A stretch of DNA of 16,444 nucleotides from Geminicoccaceae bacterium (GTDB lineage Bacteria > Pseudomonadota > Alphaproteobacteria > Geminicoccales > Geminicoccaceae): NCBI GenBank assembly GCA_030824835.1, contig JAPJRA010000020.1, positions 1 to 16,444 on the forward strand, in the 5' to 3' direction. Shown here in pieces: positions 1 through 10,476 of this stretch. Every line of letters starts with the position of its first letter. The stretch's first letter is position 1. Made by a program: the position numbers and the translations under genes. Under the pieces are notes generated by a model. It saw nothing but the letters and a program-made list of their open reading frames with translations. It searched no databases and was not told where the DNA came from.

Positions 1-1667
<1,667 letters not shown>

Positions 1668-2135
1668 GGAAGAGTCGTTCCTCGCGGTGGCGTGAATTGC
1701 GTCACGGAGCAAGGCCCGCGGGAAGGTCCCGACGTCAAGCCCCCTGGATGCATTTTGTCTGGCCCGGCGGAAGATAAAGACCACCCTCCGGGCTGGCGCG
1801 TGACAGAGTGTCGCGAGAAAGCCAAGGGCGGACCGCTGTTTATGGCAACCCCAAGCATTCGCGCGGCGAGCGGATGTCCATATGCTGCTCGCGCATGGTG
1901 GCCATCGCCTACGGTCACCCCTTGTCCTCATCTGCTGTTGGTGCTGCCGGCGGCGGCGGGCGGCAAGCTCGACATCACCTCCGGCTGCGCCATGTTCCAG
2001 GCGACCGTTGCCTACCGGCTCAAGCGCGGCCGATCACTGATCCGCAATCGCACCCTCACCCTCCACCGAATCTCCGCGATCGGTGACGATCTGGCCCTGG
2101 ACGCCGGTAGGGAGCGAGGGTCGATCAGGTCTAAA
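1668..2135. other. 468-bp intergenic stretch upstream of ctaC, no recognisable gene
   Basis: Reading frames here on both strands are low-complexity shadows without a family I recognise. The ctaC promoter should lie in the part nearest 1667. A minus-strand TTGACG at 1738-1733 could be a -35 box, but no convincing -10 stands at the right distance. A plus-strand frame at about 1920-2130 looks somewhat protein-like but has no start signal and no partner. Together with the adjacent decayed ligase gene, this may be degraded sequence. Confidence 0.5.
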
Positions 2136-3617
2136 CTACGCCCCTACGCGCGGCGGGGACAGATAGTAGTCGCCGTAGCGCTCCCGCAGCACCGTCTTCA
2201 GCAGTTTGCCGGTGGCGGAGTGCGGCAGTCCGTCAACCACCAGACCGGCATCCGGCACCACATGCGGCGCGACCTTTCCTTCGAACAGCGCCAGCACCAT
2301 GGTGATATCCAAGGCGCACCCCGGCCGGGGTACGACCAGCAGCAGCGGTCGTTCGTCCCAACGGGGATGGCGCGCGGCGATCACCGCCGCCTCGGCCACG
2401 TCCGGATGCCCGATGGCGATGTTCTCGAGCTCGATCGAGCTGATCCATTCGCCACCCGACTTGATCAGGTCCTTGCTGCGATCGGTGATGAGCAGGAAAC
2501 TATCGGGGTCGATGGTCGCGATGTCGCCGGTGCGAAACCAGCCGTCCGTATCGGTCGCATCGTCGGCAGCACGAAAATAGCGCCGGCGGTGAGTGTCCGC
2601 TTCGCCGGGGTCGTCGGGCGCTCGTTTGGGCCTGTTGTAGGTGCTAACCGGACTCATCTCGGTCATGCCCCAGCTATGATCGACCTCCACGCCATACTTC
2701 CTGCCCAGTGCCTCGAGCAGCAGCTGCGGGCAGGCGGCCCCGCCGACACACATCCGCTGCAGCGGCTCGAGCGTTGCACCGTGCTGGCCCAGATGCTGCA
2801 GGAGGCCGAGCCAGACCGTCAGCACCGCCGCCGCGTAGGTCACGCGCTCGCTGATGATCAGATCGTGCAGGCTGGCACCATCGGTCCGAGCGCCGGCGAA
2901 CACCAGGGTCGCGCCCACCATGGTCGCGGCATATGGGATGCCCCACGCATTGACGTGAAACATGGCGACGATCGGCAGGGCCCGATCGCTGGCGCGCAGG
3001 CCGATCACATCCGCCAGATTGATGCTGTAGGCGTGCAGCACGGTCGACCGGTGGCTGTAGAGAACGCCCTTCGGCGGGCCGGTCGTACCGGAGGTGTAGC
3101 AGAGCGCTGCTGCGGTGTTCTCGTCGAGCGTGGGCCAGACGAAACCGTCGTCAGCTTCCGCCAAGAGATCCTCATACGCGTGGAGAGCCACACCGGGCGG
3201 CAGCCTCACCTTTAGCAGATGCTGCCGGTCGGTCATCATCACCACCGTCGCCGGCGGCCGGTCCAAATCCCCGAGCATCCGATCCTCGGCATGCTCGATG
3301 ATGTAGGTGATCTGCGCCTCGAACAGGCGCGGGTTGATGGTGTGGATGACCGCGCCCATCCCGGAGACGGCAAAGTACAGCTCGTAGTGGCGGTAGCCGT
3401 TCCAGGCCAGCGTGCCCACCCGATCACCGCGGCAGATCCCCAGCCGCTCGATCGCCCTGGCCAGCAGCCGGGCCCGGCATTCGGCATCGCGTTAGGTGTA
3501 GCGGTGGTGTGGCCCCTCGATGGTGTTGCTGACGATCTCGGCATCGCCGTGATGGCGGGCCGCAAAGCGCAGCAGCGACGAGATCAGCAGCGGCTGCTCC
3601 TGCATCAGTCCCAGCAT
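2136..3617 (-). pseudogene. Decayed fatty acyl-CoA ligase (AMP-forming), nonsense mutation plus deletions
   Basis: Remnant of an ANL-superfamily long/medium-chain fatty acyl-CoA synthetase, which activates fatty acids to CoA thioesters through acyl-AMP. Conserved parts are the opening [15 protein letters not shown], the P-loop YTSGTTGPPKG, the motif HSWGMTEMSP, DGWFRTGD, and the C-terminal ITDRSKDLIKSGGEWISS and HSATGKLLKT, whose Lys is the usual adenylation lysine. Lesions: codon 42 is TAA (3494-3492) where the family normally has Tyr in an HRYTY-type motif. About 45 residues appear missing between NRPKRAPDD and YFRAADD, removing the LVRGP region. A further 15 or so seem missing after AEDRM. 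Deletion sizes come from recall of the family, not an alignment. The start at 3617 has GGGAG six bases upstream. Translation from an internal ATG at 3419 (427 aa) is possible but would lack the N-terminal part. Confidence 0.85.
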
Positions 3618-3641
3618 GCCCGTCTCCCAGCTTGATCGGGG

Positions 3642-3670
3642 ATCCTAGGACTGCTCACTCTCCGTGCCAA
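3642..3670 (-). promoter_or_regulatory. Sigma-70-like promoter of the decayed acyl-CoA ligase
   Basis: On the minus strand TTGGCA (3670-3665) and TAGGAT (3647-3642) are separated by exactly 17 bases, matching the sigma-70 consensus at 5/6 and 4/6 positions. The predicted transcript start near 3635 is just upstream of the ribosome binding site and ATG at 3617. It lies in the 102-bp gap after rsmE. Sequence match only. Confidence 0.5.
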
Positions 3671-3719
3671 TTAACATCGAAAGGAGCGTGAAAGGTTCGC
3701 ATACCGGCGAGCTACGGCC

Positions 3720-4424
3720 TCAGGCAAGCTGGCAAGCGGCCAGCAGGTAGAGCGCCGCCGTCTCGGCCCGCAGGATCCGTGGGCCGAGACTGACAGGCAC
3801 CACGCCGGGTGCATCGAGGAGGCGGGCGCGCTCCTCGGGTGCGAAGCCGCCTTCGGGGCCCACCAGCAGGTCGACGACCGTGCCGCCGCGCAGAGCCTGG
3901 CCCGGCGCCACGCCGGCGCCGCGCTCGTCGGCGAACAGCAGCGGCACGCCCGACGAGCGCGATCTGAGCCACTCGGCGAGCGGGCGCGGCGGATCGATCG
4001 GCGGGACGCTCAGTCGCTCGCACTGCTCGGCGGCTTCCATGGCGATCGCCTCGAGCCGCGCCGTGCCCTCGGGCCGGACGACGGTGCGTTGCGTCAGCAC
4101 CGGCACGAGCCGCGCCGCACCGAGCTCCACCGCCTTCTCGATCAGCCAATCCAGCCGGTTGCGGCGGATGGGTGCGAACACCAGGGTCGGGCCCGGCTCG
4201 GCCGCCGGGGCACGGGTACCCTCGCCCACCATGATGCGGATCTCATGGCGGTCGACACCCGTGATCGCCGCCCTGAACTCGCCGGCCGCAGCATTGAACA
4301 GTCGAAGGTCGGCACCGTCGCGCAGACGCAGGACGTTGCGCAGATAATGTGCGCGGTCGCCGACGATACTGAGCGCCTGCCCAGCCTCAAGCCGTTCCGC
4401 CACGTAGAGCCTCGGAACCGTCAT
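3720..4424 (-). CDS. rsmE: 16S rRNA (uracil(1498)-N3)-methyltransferase RsmE
   Basis: SPOUT-class methyltransferase that uses S-adenosylmethionine to make m3U1498 in 16S rRNA of the small subunit. It has 234 residues, close to the family's usual 240-250. An N-terminal PUA-like part (RLYVAERL, then RAHYLRNVLRLRDGADL) is followed by the trefoil-knot domain with DWLIEKAVELGA (92-103), GPEGGF (189-194) and SLGPRILRAETA (212-223), the two loops that bind the cofactor. The frame is open 46 codons further upstream. The ATG at 4424 is chosen because TVPRLYV is the typical N-terminus and an AGGCGAGG ribosome binding site precedes it. It is divergent from ubiA with 48 bp between starts, an arrangement common in alphaproteobacteria. 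Confidence 0.95.
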   Translation of the reverse strand: MTVPRLYVAERLEAGQALSIVGDRAHYLRNVLRLRDGADLRLFNAAAGEFRAAITGVDRHEIRIMVGEGTRAPAAEPGPTLVFAPIRRNRLDWLIEKAVELGAARLVPVLTQRTVVRPEGTARLEAIAMEAAEQCERLSVPPIDPPRPLAEWLRSRSSGVPLLFADERGAGVAPGQALRGGTVVDLLVGPEGGFAPEERARLLDAPGVVPVSLGPRILRAETAALYLLAACQLA

Positions 4425-4472
4425 GTCTGCCTCGCCTTTACCCGGGTCTTGGCCGAAGCTAGAAAGCCGCCC

Positions 4473-5390
4473 ATGCCAGGACAAGGAAACGAACTGCACG
4501 CCGCCGTCAGCGACCGGCAGACCAGTTGGATCGAGCGGTTGCCGAGCCGTTGGCGCGACCACGCGACGCTGGCGCGCTGGGACCGGCCGATCGGCACCTG
4601 GCTGCTGCTGCTGCCATGCTGGTGGGGTCAGGCGCTGGCGGAGCCGTTACCCTCACCCTGGCTGATGCTGCTGTTCGCAATCGGCGCCGTGGCCATGCGC
4701 GGTGCCGGATGTACCGTCAACGATCTGACCGACCGTGACTTCGACCGCAAGGTGGCCCGCACCAGGAACCGCCCGCTGGCCTCCGGCCGCCTCGGCGTGC
4801 GCGAGGCGCTGCTGTTCATCGCTGCCCAGTCCATGGTCGGTCTCCTGGTGCTGCTCGGTCTCAACTGGCCCGCGGCGCTCGTGGCCATCGCCAGTATCCC
4901 GTTGATCGTCGTCTATCCGTTCATGAAGCGGATCACCTACTGGCCGCAGGCGTTTCTCGGGCTCACCTTCAATTGGGGGGCGCTGGTCGGGTACGCTGCC
5001 GTGACGGGCAGGCTCGACGCGGCGGCGTTGCTGCTCTACGCCGCCGGCTTCTTTTGGACGCTGGGCTACGACACGCTCTATGCGCATCAGGACAAGGAGG
5101 ACGATGCCCTGATTGGGGTCAAATCGACGGCCCTGCTGCTGGGCAACGCCACCCCGCATTGGCTGCTGGGCTTCTACGGCATCATGCTGCTGCTCCTGCT
5201 CGCCGCCGGAGCCTCGGCCGGCAAGGGCTGGCTGTTCTACGCGGCGCTGCTGCCAGTGGCCTGGCTGCTGCTGCGGCAGGTCGTCGAGCTGCGGCTCGAC
5301 CAGCCGGCCGATTGCCTGGCACGCTTCCGCGCCAATCGCGATGTCGGCCTCGCGGTGTTCGCGGCCCTCGTCCTCGGCTCGCTGGGCTGA
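4473..5390 (+). CDS. ubiA: 4-hydroxybenzoate polyprenyltransferase UbiA
   Basis: Integral membrane prenyltransferase that attaches the polyprenyl tail to 4-hydroxybenzoate in ubiquinone synthesis. It has 305 residues, normal for the family. The first Asp-rich motif NDLTDRDFD (83-91) is followed by RNRPLASG, and the second, DTLYAHQDKEDD (200-211), by GVKSTA. Both bind Mg-diphosphate and are intact. About eight hydrophobic helices surround them. The longer upstream frame is antisense to rsmE, so the ATG at 4473 (MPGQGNEL) is preferred, although its ribosome binding site is weak. It is the first gene of a three-gene operon with the YcjX and YcjF homologues. Its quinone product serves the respiratory chain that includes the ctaCD oxidase. 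Confidence 0.95.
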   Translation: MPGQGNELHAAVSDRQTSWIERLPSRWRDHATLARWDRPIGTWLLLLPCWWGQALAEPLPSPWLMLLFAIGAVAMRGAGCTVNDLTDRDFDRKVARTRNRPLASGRLGVREALLFIAAQSMVGLLVLLGLNWPAALVAIASIPLIVVYPFMKRITYWPQAFLGLTFNWGALVGYAAVTGRLDAAALLLYAAGFFWTLGYDTLYAHQDKEDDALIGVKSTALLLGNATPHWLLGFYGIMLLLLLAAGASAGKGWLFYAALLPVAWLLLRQVVELRLDQPADCLARFRANRDVGLAVFAALVLGSLG

Positions 5391-5398
5391 ACCGCGCC

Positions 5399-6799
5399 AT
5401 GGCTTCGCTGACTAGTCTGCTGAACCCTGTGCAGATGCTGGGCGACGTCTGGGACGAGCTCGGCATCCTCAAGGACCGTGCGCTCGATCGACACTTGCGG
5501 CTAGCGGTCACCGGCCTCAGCCGCAGCGGCAAGACGGTGTTCATCACCAGCATGGTGCACCATTTGCTGGACGGCCACGGGTTGCCCTTCCTCCAGGCCG
5601 TGCATGAGGAGCGCTATCTCGGCGCCCGTCTGGTCAGCGACCACCGGGCAGAACGTTTCCCCTACCAGCGTTTCCACGCCGATCTCGTCGGCCAGCCGCC
5701 GCGTTGGCCACGGGCCACCGATCGCTTGGCGACGCTGGAGCTGGAGATCGCCTACCGCACCAAGAGCCTGGTTCTCCGGCAGATGCAGCCAATCCAGCAT
5801 CTGACCCTGGAGATCATCGATTATCCCGGCGAATGGCTGCTGGACCTGCCGCTGCTTGAGGAGAGTTTCGAGCAGTTCTCCGCGGATGCGATCGCCCTCG
5901 CGGAGCAGCCGGTGCGGCATGCGGCATCGGCCGAATGGCGGGACCAGCTCCACCGGTTCGATCCCGACGCGCCGGAAAATGATGCCGCCATCGCGGCATT
6001 GGCGGACACGTTTCGCCGCTATCTTCTCCATTGCCATCACGAGCTTGGCCTGAGTCGGGTGCAGCCGGGGCGGTTCACCAACCCCGGCGACCTCGAAGGC
6101 TCGCCCCTGCTGCACTTCTGTCCGCTACCGCCCGGCGCGACGAGAGCCGGCACGAACCGCGCCCGCATGGCCGAGCGCTTCGAGCGCTACCGCGAGTCCG
6201 TGGTCCGCCGCTTCTACGAGGAGCATTTCAGCCGCTTCGACCGCCAGATCGTGCTGGTCGACCTGCTGGGCGCCCTGAACGCGGGGCCGGCCCACTTCGC
6301 CGACACCCAGGAGACCCTGGCGCAGATCCTCAAGAGCTTCCGCTACGGCAGCTCGAGCCTGCTGCGTCGGCTGTTCGCGCCCAAGATCGACCGGCTGCTG
6401 TTCGCGGTCAGTAAGGCAGACCATGTGGCGCCCAACCAGCATGCGGCACTCAAGCATCTCCTGGAGTTGATGATCAAGCCCGCCGCCCGCGCGCCGCGCT
6501 ACGAGGGCATCACCACCGAGGTGCTCACCCTGGCGTCGCTGCGGTCGACCGACGTCGTGCGCACCGAGCATCACGGCCAGATCCTCTCCTGCGTCCGCGG
6601 CCGCCTCAAGGACCAGGATCGCGAGACGGTGCTGTTCCCGGGCGAGATCCCGCCGGATCTGCCGGAACCGGAGGACTGGACCAGCGGCCGCTTCCGCTTC
6701 AAGGAATTCGCCCCGAAACGGCTGACCGCCGCGGCGGCGGGGCAACAGCTCCACCTCGACCAGGCACTGCAGTTCCTCATCGGGGACAAGCTGGCATGA
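5399..6799 (+). CDS. ycjX: YcjX-family P-loop NTPase (DUF463)
   Basis: Homologue of the stress-associated YcjX protein, a GTPase-like cytoplasmic protein whose cellular role is not firmly known. It has 466 residues against 465 in E. coli. The Walker A loop is GLSRSGKT (39-46), followed by VFITSMVHHLL. A G3-like DYPGEW is at 141-146, VDLLGALNAG begins at 287, a G4-like SKAD is at 338-341 and SLRST is at 380-384. The ATG at 5399 is 8 bp after ubiA. The frame extends upstream through ubiA in another phase, which is a shadow. The stop overlaps the start of the YcjF homologue by 4 bp (ATGA), so the two are translationally coupled. In enterobacteria ycjX-ycjF follow the phage-shock operon; here the pair follows ubiA instead and no psp genes are in view. 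Confidence 0.92.
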   Translation: MASLTSLLNPVQMLGDVWDELGILKDRALDRHLRLAVTGLSRSGKTVFITSMVHHLLDGHGLPFLQAVHEERYLGARLVSDHRAERFPYQRFHADLVGQPPRWPRATDRLATLELEIAYRTKSLVLRQMQPIQHLTLEIIDYPGEWLLDLPLLEESFEQFSADAIALAEQPVRHAASAEWRDQLHRFDPDAPENDAAIAALADTFRRYLLHCHHELGLSRVQPGRFTNPGDLEGSPLLHFCPLPPGATRAGTNRARMAERFERYRESVVRRFYEEHFSRFDRQIVLVDLLGALNAGPAHFADTQETLAQILKSFRYGSSSLLRRLFAPKIDRLLFAVSKADHVAPNQHAALKHLLELMIKPAARAPRYEGITTEVLTLASLRSTDVVRTEHHGQILSCVRGRLKDQDRETVLFPGEIPPDLPEPEDWTSGRFRFKEFAPKRLTAAAAGQQLHLDQALQFLIGDKLA

Positions 6800-7788
6800 C
6801 CAGGAACAGCCCGCACCTGCGGCCCTTCGAGCTCGACCCGGCGGCGGACACCACGGTCATCGAGGAGGTCACCGCCGAGCGCGCGCTGGCCGAGGCCGAC
6901 GGGGAGCCCACGGTGGGGCCGCCACCGCGCAAGCGGCCATGGACCGGGCGCCTGCTGGGCCTGTTCACCCTTGGCATCATCGGTGCCGGGGTGATCCAGG
7001 CGGTCGACTACGTGACCAGCCTTCTGGCCGTCGATCCGGTGCTTGGCTGGCCGTTTGCCGTGTTCCTGGCAATGGCGCTCTTCGCGCTGACGGCCTTCGC
7101 CACCGGCGAGGTGGCCGACATGCGCCGCCTGTCACGGCGGGCGACGACCCGCGAGGCTGCCAACCGGATCGCCGTCTCCGAGCTGCATGGCGAGGCCGAG
7201 CCGCTGCTTGCAACTCTCGCCGGCCAGTTTGCCGAACGGCCGGAGCTGGCGGCCAAGATCGCGAACTTCAACGAGCAGCGCCACGACGCCATGAGCGACG
7301 GTGAGCTGCTGCAGCTGTTCGAGCGGCAGGTGCTGGCCCCTATCGACCGCGCTGCCTATCGGCTCGTGTTGGAGAGCGGCCGCGATATCGCCCTGCTCAC
7401 CGCGCTCAGCCCGTTGGGCCTGCTCGACGGCGTGCTGGTCCTGTGGCGGACGAGCATCCTGTTCCGCACCATCGCCCGGCTCTACGGCATGGCGCCGGGG
7501 CCGACGATGACGATCGCCCTGCTCAAGGGCTCGATCCGCAACGCGGCGCTGGCGGGCCTCGCCGACGTCGTCACCCACGCCGCCGTCGAGCATGTCGGTG
7601 CCGGCCTGCTGGCCCTGCTTTCGGCCCGTGCCGGCCAGGGTGCCGGCAATGCGCTGCTGCATGCGCGGCTGGGGATCGAGGCCATCCGCCAGTGCCGGCC
7701 ACTGCCGTTCATGGCCGAGCAGCCGCCGCGCCTGTCCAGTATCCGCAAGGCGCTGTTCGAGAACGACGGCAAGCTGCCGCCGACCTGA
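6796..7788 (+). CDS. ycjF: YcjF/TIGR01620-family membrane protein (DUF697)
   Basis: Inner-membrane partner of YcjX, of unknown biochemical function. It has 330 residues (E. coli YcjF has 353). The N-terminal 50 residues are charged and cytoplasmic-like, ending in PPPRKRPWTGR. Two adjacent membrane helices follow (about 51-75 and 82-102). A charged helical middle (104-190) leads to a hydrophobic DUF697-type segment containing ALLTALSPLGLLDGVLVLW and NAALAGLADVVTHAAVEHVG. The start overlaps the ycjX stop by 4 bp, so expression depends on the ubiA-ycjX transcript. The C-terminal Pro-Pro-Thr and the stop codon lie in the left arm of the hairpin at 7776-7821. Confidence 0.9.
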   Translation: MTRNSPHLRPFELDPAADTTVIEEVTAERALAEADGEPTVGPPPRKRPWTGRLLGLFTLGIIGAGVIQAVDYVTSLLAVDPVLGWPFAVFLAMALFALTAFATGEVADMRRLSRRATTREAANRIAVSELHGEAEPLLATLAGQFAERPELAAKIANFNEQRHDAMSDGELLQLFERQVLAPIDRAAYRLVLESGRDIALLTALSPLGLLDGVLVLWRTSILFRTIARLYGMAPGPTMTIALLKGSIRNAALAGLADVVTHAAVEHVGAGLLALLSARAGQGAGNALLHARLGIEAIRQCRPLPFMAEQPPRLSSIRKALFENDGKLPPT

Positions 7789-7821
7789 GACGAAGCGACG
7801 GCGGGGTGTCAGGTCGGCGGC
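7776..7821. terminator. Shared bidirectional terminator formed by the two stop codons
   Basis: A perfect 13-bp inverted repeat: the left arm 7776-7788 (GCCGCCGACCTGA) is mirrored by 7809-7821, with a 20-base loop. The left arm encodes the last residues and TGA of the ycjF homologue. The right arm encodes the last residues and TGA of the convergent gene on the other strand, so both proteins end Pro-Pro-Thr. The stem is very GC-rich and there is no clear T-tract on either side. Either an atypical intrinsic terminator or an RNA-stability hairpin fits. Confidence 0.65.
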
Positions 7822-8411
7822 GTCGCACCGTTTGTCCCGACCATGACGAACCGCGCCACGCGCGTACCGTCCGCCCCCACCGCCGTCACCACCACGACGG
7901 GCGTACCCGGCTTCACCAGATCGCGCGCCCCGGGCTTCATCGACATGATCGGCACATCGGGCGGAACCACGATGTGCCGCTGGCCGCCCGGGTAGGCGAT
8001 GTCCAGTTCGGAGCCGCCCGCCGCCCGCACGACCTGACCGACGGTGCCGTTGGTCATCTTGGTCCCGGTGGCCTCGTCCATCACCCGGTCCCCTTCGCCC
8101 GGCTTCACGCCCGGCGGAAAGACGTGCACCTCGACCGACCGACCCGACCCGTCGGGCTGGACCACGTTGGTCGTGCCGATGAAGCTGCCCGGCTGGATCG
8201 CGTCGACGCTGATCGGAGCGACCACGCTGACGCGCCAGTCGGGCGCCAGCTGCATCTGGGTCGCGGTAGCCTGGGAGGCCCGTATCGTCAGACTATCGGC
8301 CGTGACCGTCTCGACGATGCCGCGTACCCGACTCGACTGGGCCTCCACCTGGCCGAGAAACGCCACCACCGCCAGCGGTCCCAAAAGCAGGCGCGTCCAC
8401 CCGAACGTCAT
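7809..8411 (-). CDS. Small exported protein, conserved hypothetical, two-fold repeat
   Basis: A 200-residue protein with a signal peptide (MTFGWTRLLLGPLAVVAFLG, likely cleavage after VEA at 24), so periplasmic. I recall similar proteins in alphaproteobacteria carrying unreliable names such as 'metal ABC transporter permease'; nothing here supports transport. The mature part looks like two related beta-rich halves: about 29-98 (RVRGIVETVTADSLTI ... IQPGSFIGT) and about 120-195 (TNGTVGQVVRAAGGSELDI ... VKPGTPVVV ... DGTRVARFVMVG). The ATG at 8411 is chosen over one at 8468 because GGGAG stands 8 bases before it and the signal peptide begins there. It follows the thiolase by 93 bp on the same strand and could be read through from it. 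No Cys residues and no obvious active site. Confidence 0.75.
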   Translation of the reverse strand: MTFGWTRLLLGPLAVVAFLGQVEAQSSRVRGIVETVTADSLTIRASQATATQMQLAPDWRVSVVAPISVDAIQPGSFIGTTNVVQPDGSGRSVEVHVFPPGVKPGEGDRVMDEATGTKMTNGTVGQVVRAAGGSELDIAYPGGQRHIVVPPDVPIMSMKPGARDLVKPGTPVVVVTAVGADGTRVARFVMVGTNGATPPT

Positions 8412-8504
8412 CTCGTGCGCTCCCGACGGGCGCGCCGTCATGGCGCCGCCAACTTCCGGCAACTTCATAGGCGCTGTCGCCCGCCCGGCGCGATCACGGT
8501 TCGG

Positions 8505-9695
<1,191 letters not shown>

Positions 9696-9772
9696 GGCTC
9701 TATCCGTCCGCTCGGGATGCCGGTGATCGAGTTTCCAGGCCGCCCGGCCGATTGCCGCGCAGCTTTTTCACC

Positions 9773-9825
9773 ATTATCATGACAATCATCATGATTAGAT
9801 CATTTATGATCACCAACATGATAAT
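9773..9825. promoter_or_regulatory. AT-rich nested inverted repeats, likely TetR operator and divergent promoter
   Basis: Three inverted repeats are stacked in 53 bases. Outer perfect arms ATTATCATG (9773-9781) and CATGATAAT (9817-9825) enclose ATCATGA/TCATGAT with a 6-base spacer (9776-9795) and GATCAT-TT-ATGATC (9798-9811). The segment is strongly AT-rich against a GC-rich background and lies between the thiolase and tetR starts. A -10-like TATGAT is at 9805-9810 on the plus strand, but no good -35 is at standard spacing. TetR regulators commonly bind such dyads in their own divergent promoter; binding by this one is inferred. Confidence 0.7.
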
Positions 9826-9870
9826 TCAAGCCGCGACCACAGGTGCCGCCGCTTGCGAAGGGAGGCAGCG

Positions 9871-10476
9871 ATGAAAGTCACCAAAGAGAAAGCGGCGGCG
9901 CATCGGGCTGCGATCGTGACGGCAGCGTCACGGCTGTTCCGGCAACGCGGTTTCGACGGCGTCGGTGTTGCCGAGATCATGCAGGCAGCCGGACTCACCC
10001 ACGGCGGCTTCTACGGGCACTTCGCCTCGAAGGAGGCGCTGGCCGCGGAGGCCTGCGGCGAAGCGTTCGTCCACAGCATCAACCGCCTGCAGCCGAGGGC
10101 CGACGATATCCTGGGCTATCTTGAGTCCTACCTGTCGGAGCTCCATCGCGATCGTCCCGGCAAGGGCTGCCCTATGGCAGCCTTCGCGGACGAGATCGCC
10201 CGACAGTCAACGCCCGTGCAGCGGGTATTCACCACCGGCACGGCGCAGTTCATCGACGCCCTGGCGCAACGGCTCGCGCCTCTCCCGAACGAAGACATGG
10301 CGGAGCGCCGTCGCCGGGCCATCGCGGTCCTGGCCGCGATGGTCGGCGGCATGGCGCTTGCCCGCGCCACCGCCGCAACCTCGCCCGAGCTGTCGGCCGA
10401 GATCCTGGCGTCGGTACGGGCACAGCTAGCCAAGCTTCAAGGACCGGTCCCTGCTCAGTCCGGCGCCTTGCCGTAG
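9871..10476 (+). CDS. TetR/AcrR-family transcriptional regulator
   Basis: A 201-residue, ligand-responsive DNA-binding repressor. The N-terminal helix-turn-helix spans about residues 12-57 (RAAIVTAASRLFRQRGFDG, VGVAEIMQAAGLTHGGFYGHF, then ASKEAL), a textbook TetR signature. The C-terminal ligand and dimer domain (60-195) includes GKGCPMAAFADEIARQ, which occurs in many uncharacterised TetR proteins. The ATG at 9871 is chosen because AAGGGAGG lies 5 bases upstream; an earlier ATG exists in frame 18 bases before. It is divergent from the thiolase and convergent with prpE, whose 3' end it overlaps by 22 bp. It probably controls the thiolase and itself through 9773-9825. The ligand is unknown; an acyl-CoA would suit the neighbours but is a guess. 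Confidence 0.9.
   Translation: MKVTKEKAAAHRAAIVTAASRLFRQRGFDGVGVAEIMQAAGLTHGGFYGHFASKEALAAEACGEAFVHSINRLQPRADDILGYLESYLSELHRDRPGKGCPMAAFADEIARQSTPVQRVFTTGTAQFIDALAQRLAPLPNEDMAERRRRAIAVLAAMVGGMALARATAATSPELSAEILASVRAQLAKLQGPVPAQSGALP
10438..10470. terminator. Possible hairpin across the tetR/prpE 3' overlap
   Basis: CAAGG (10438-10442) pairs with CCTTG (10466-10470) and CCGG (10444-10447) with CCGG (10460-10463), leaving a small internal loop and a 12-base apical loop. It lies in the region where the convergent tetR and prpE genes end and overlap. There is no T-tract and the stem is imperfect, so this is a weak candidate for a shared terminator. Confidence 0.25.

Noticed and set aside
4973..5398. 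A 142-residue N-terminal extension of the YcjX homologue
   Set aside because: It lies wholly in the ubiA coding region in another phase; the YcjX family begins near the ATG at 5399.
9773..9825. Inverted repeats considered as a transposon end, attachment site or transcription terminator
   Set aside because: No transposase or integrase nearby, no target duplication seen, and the position between divergent starts fits an operator better.
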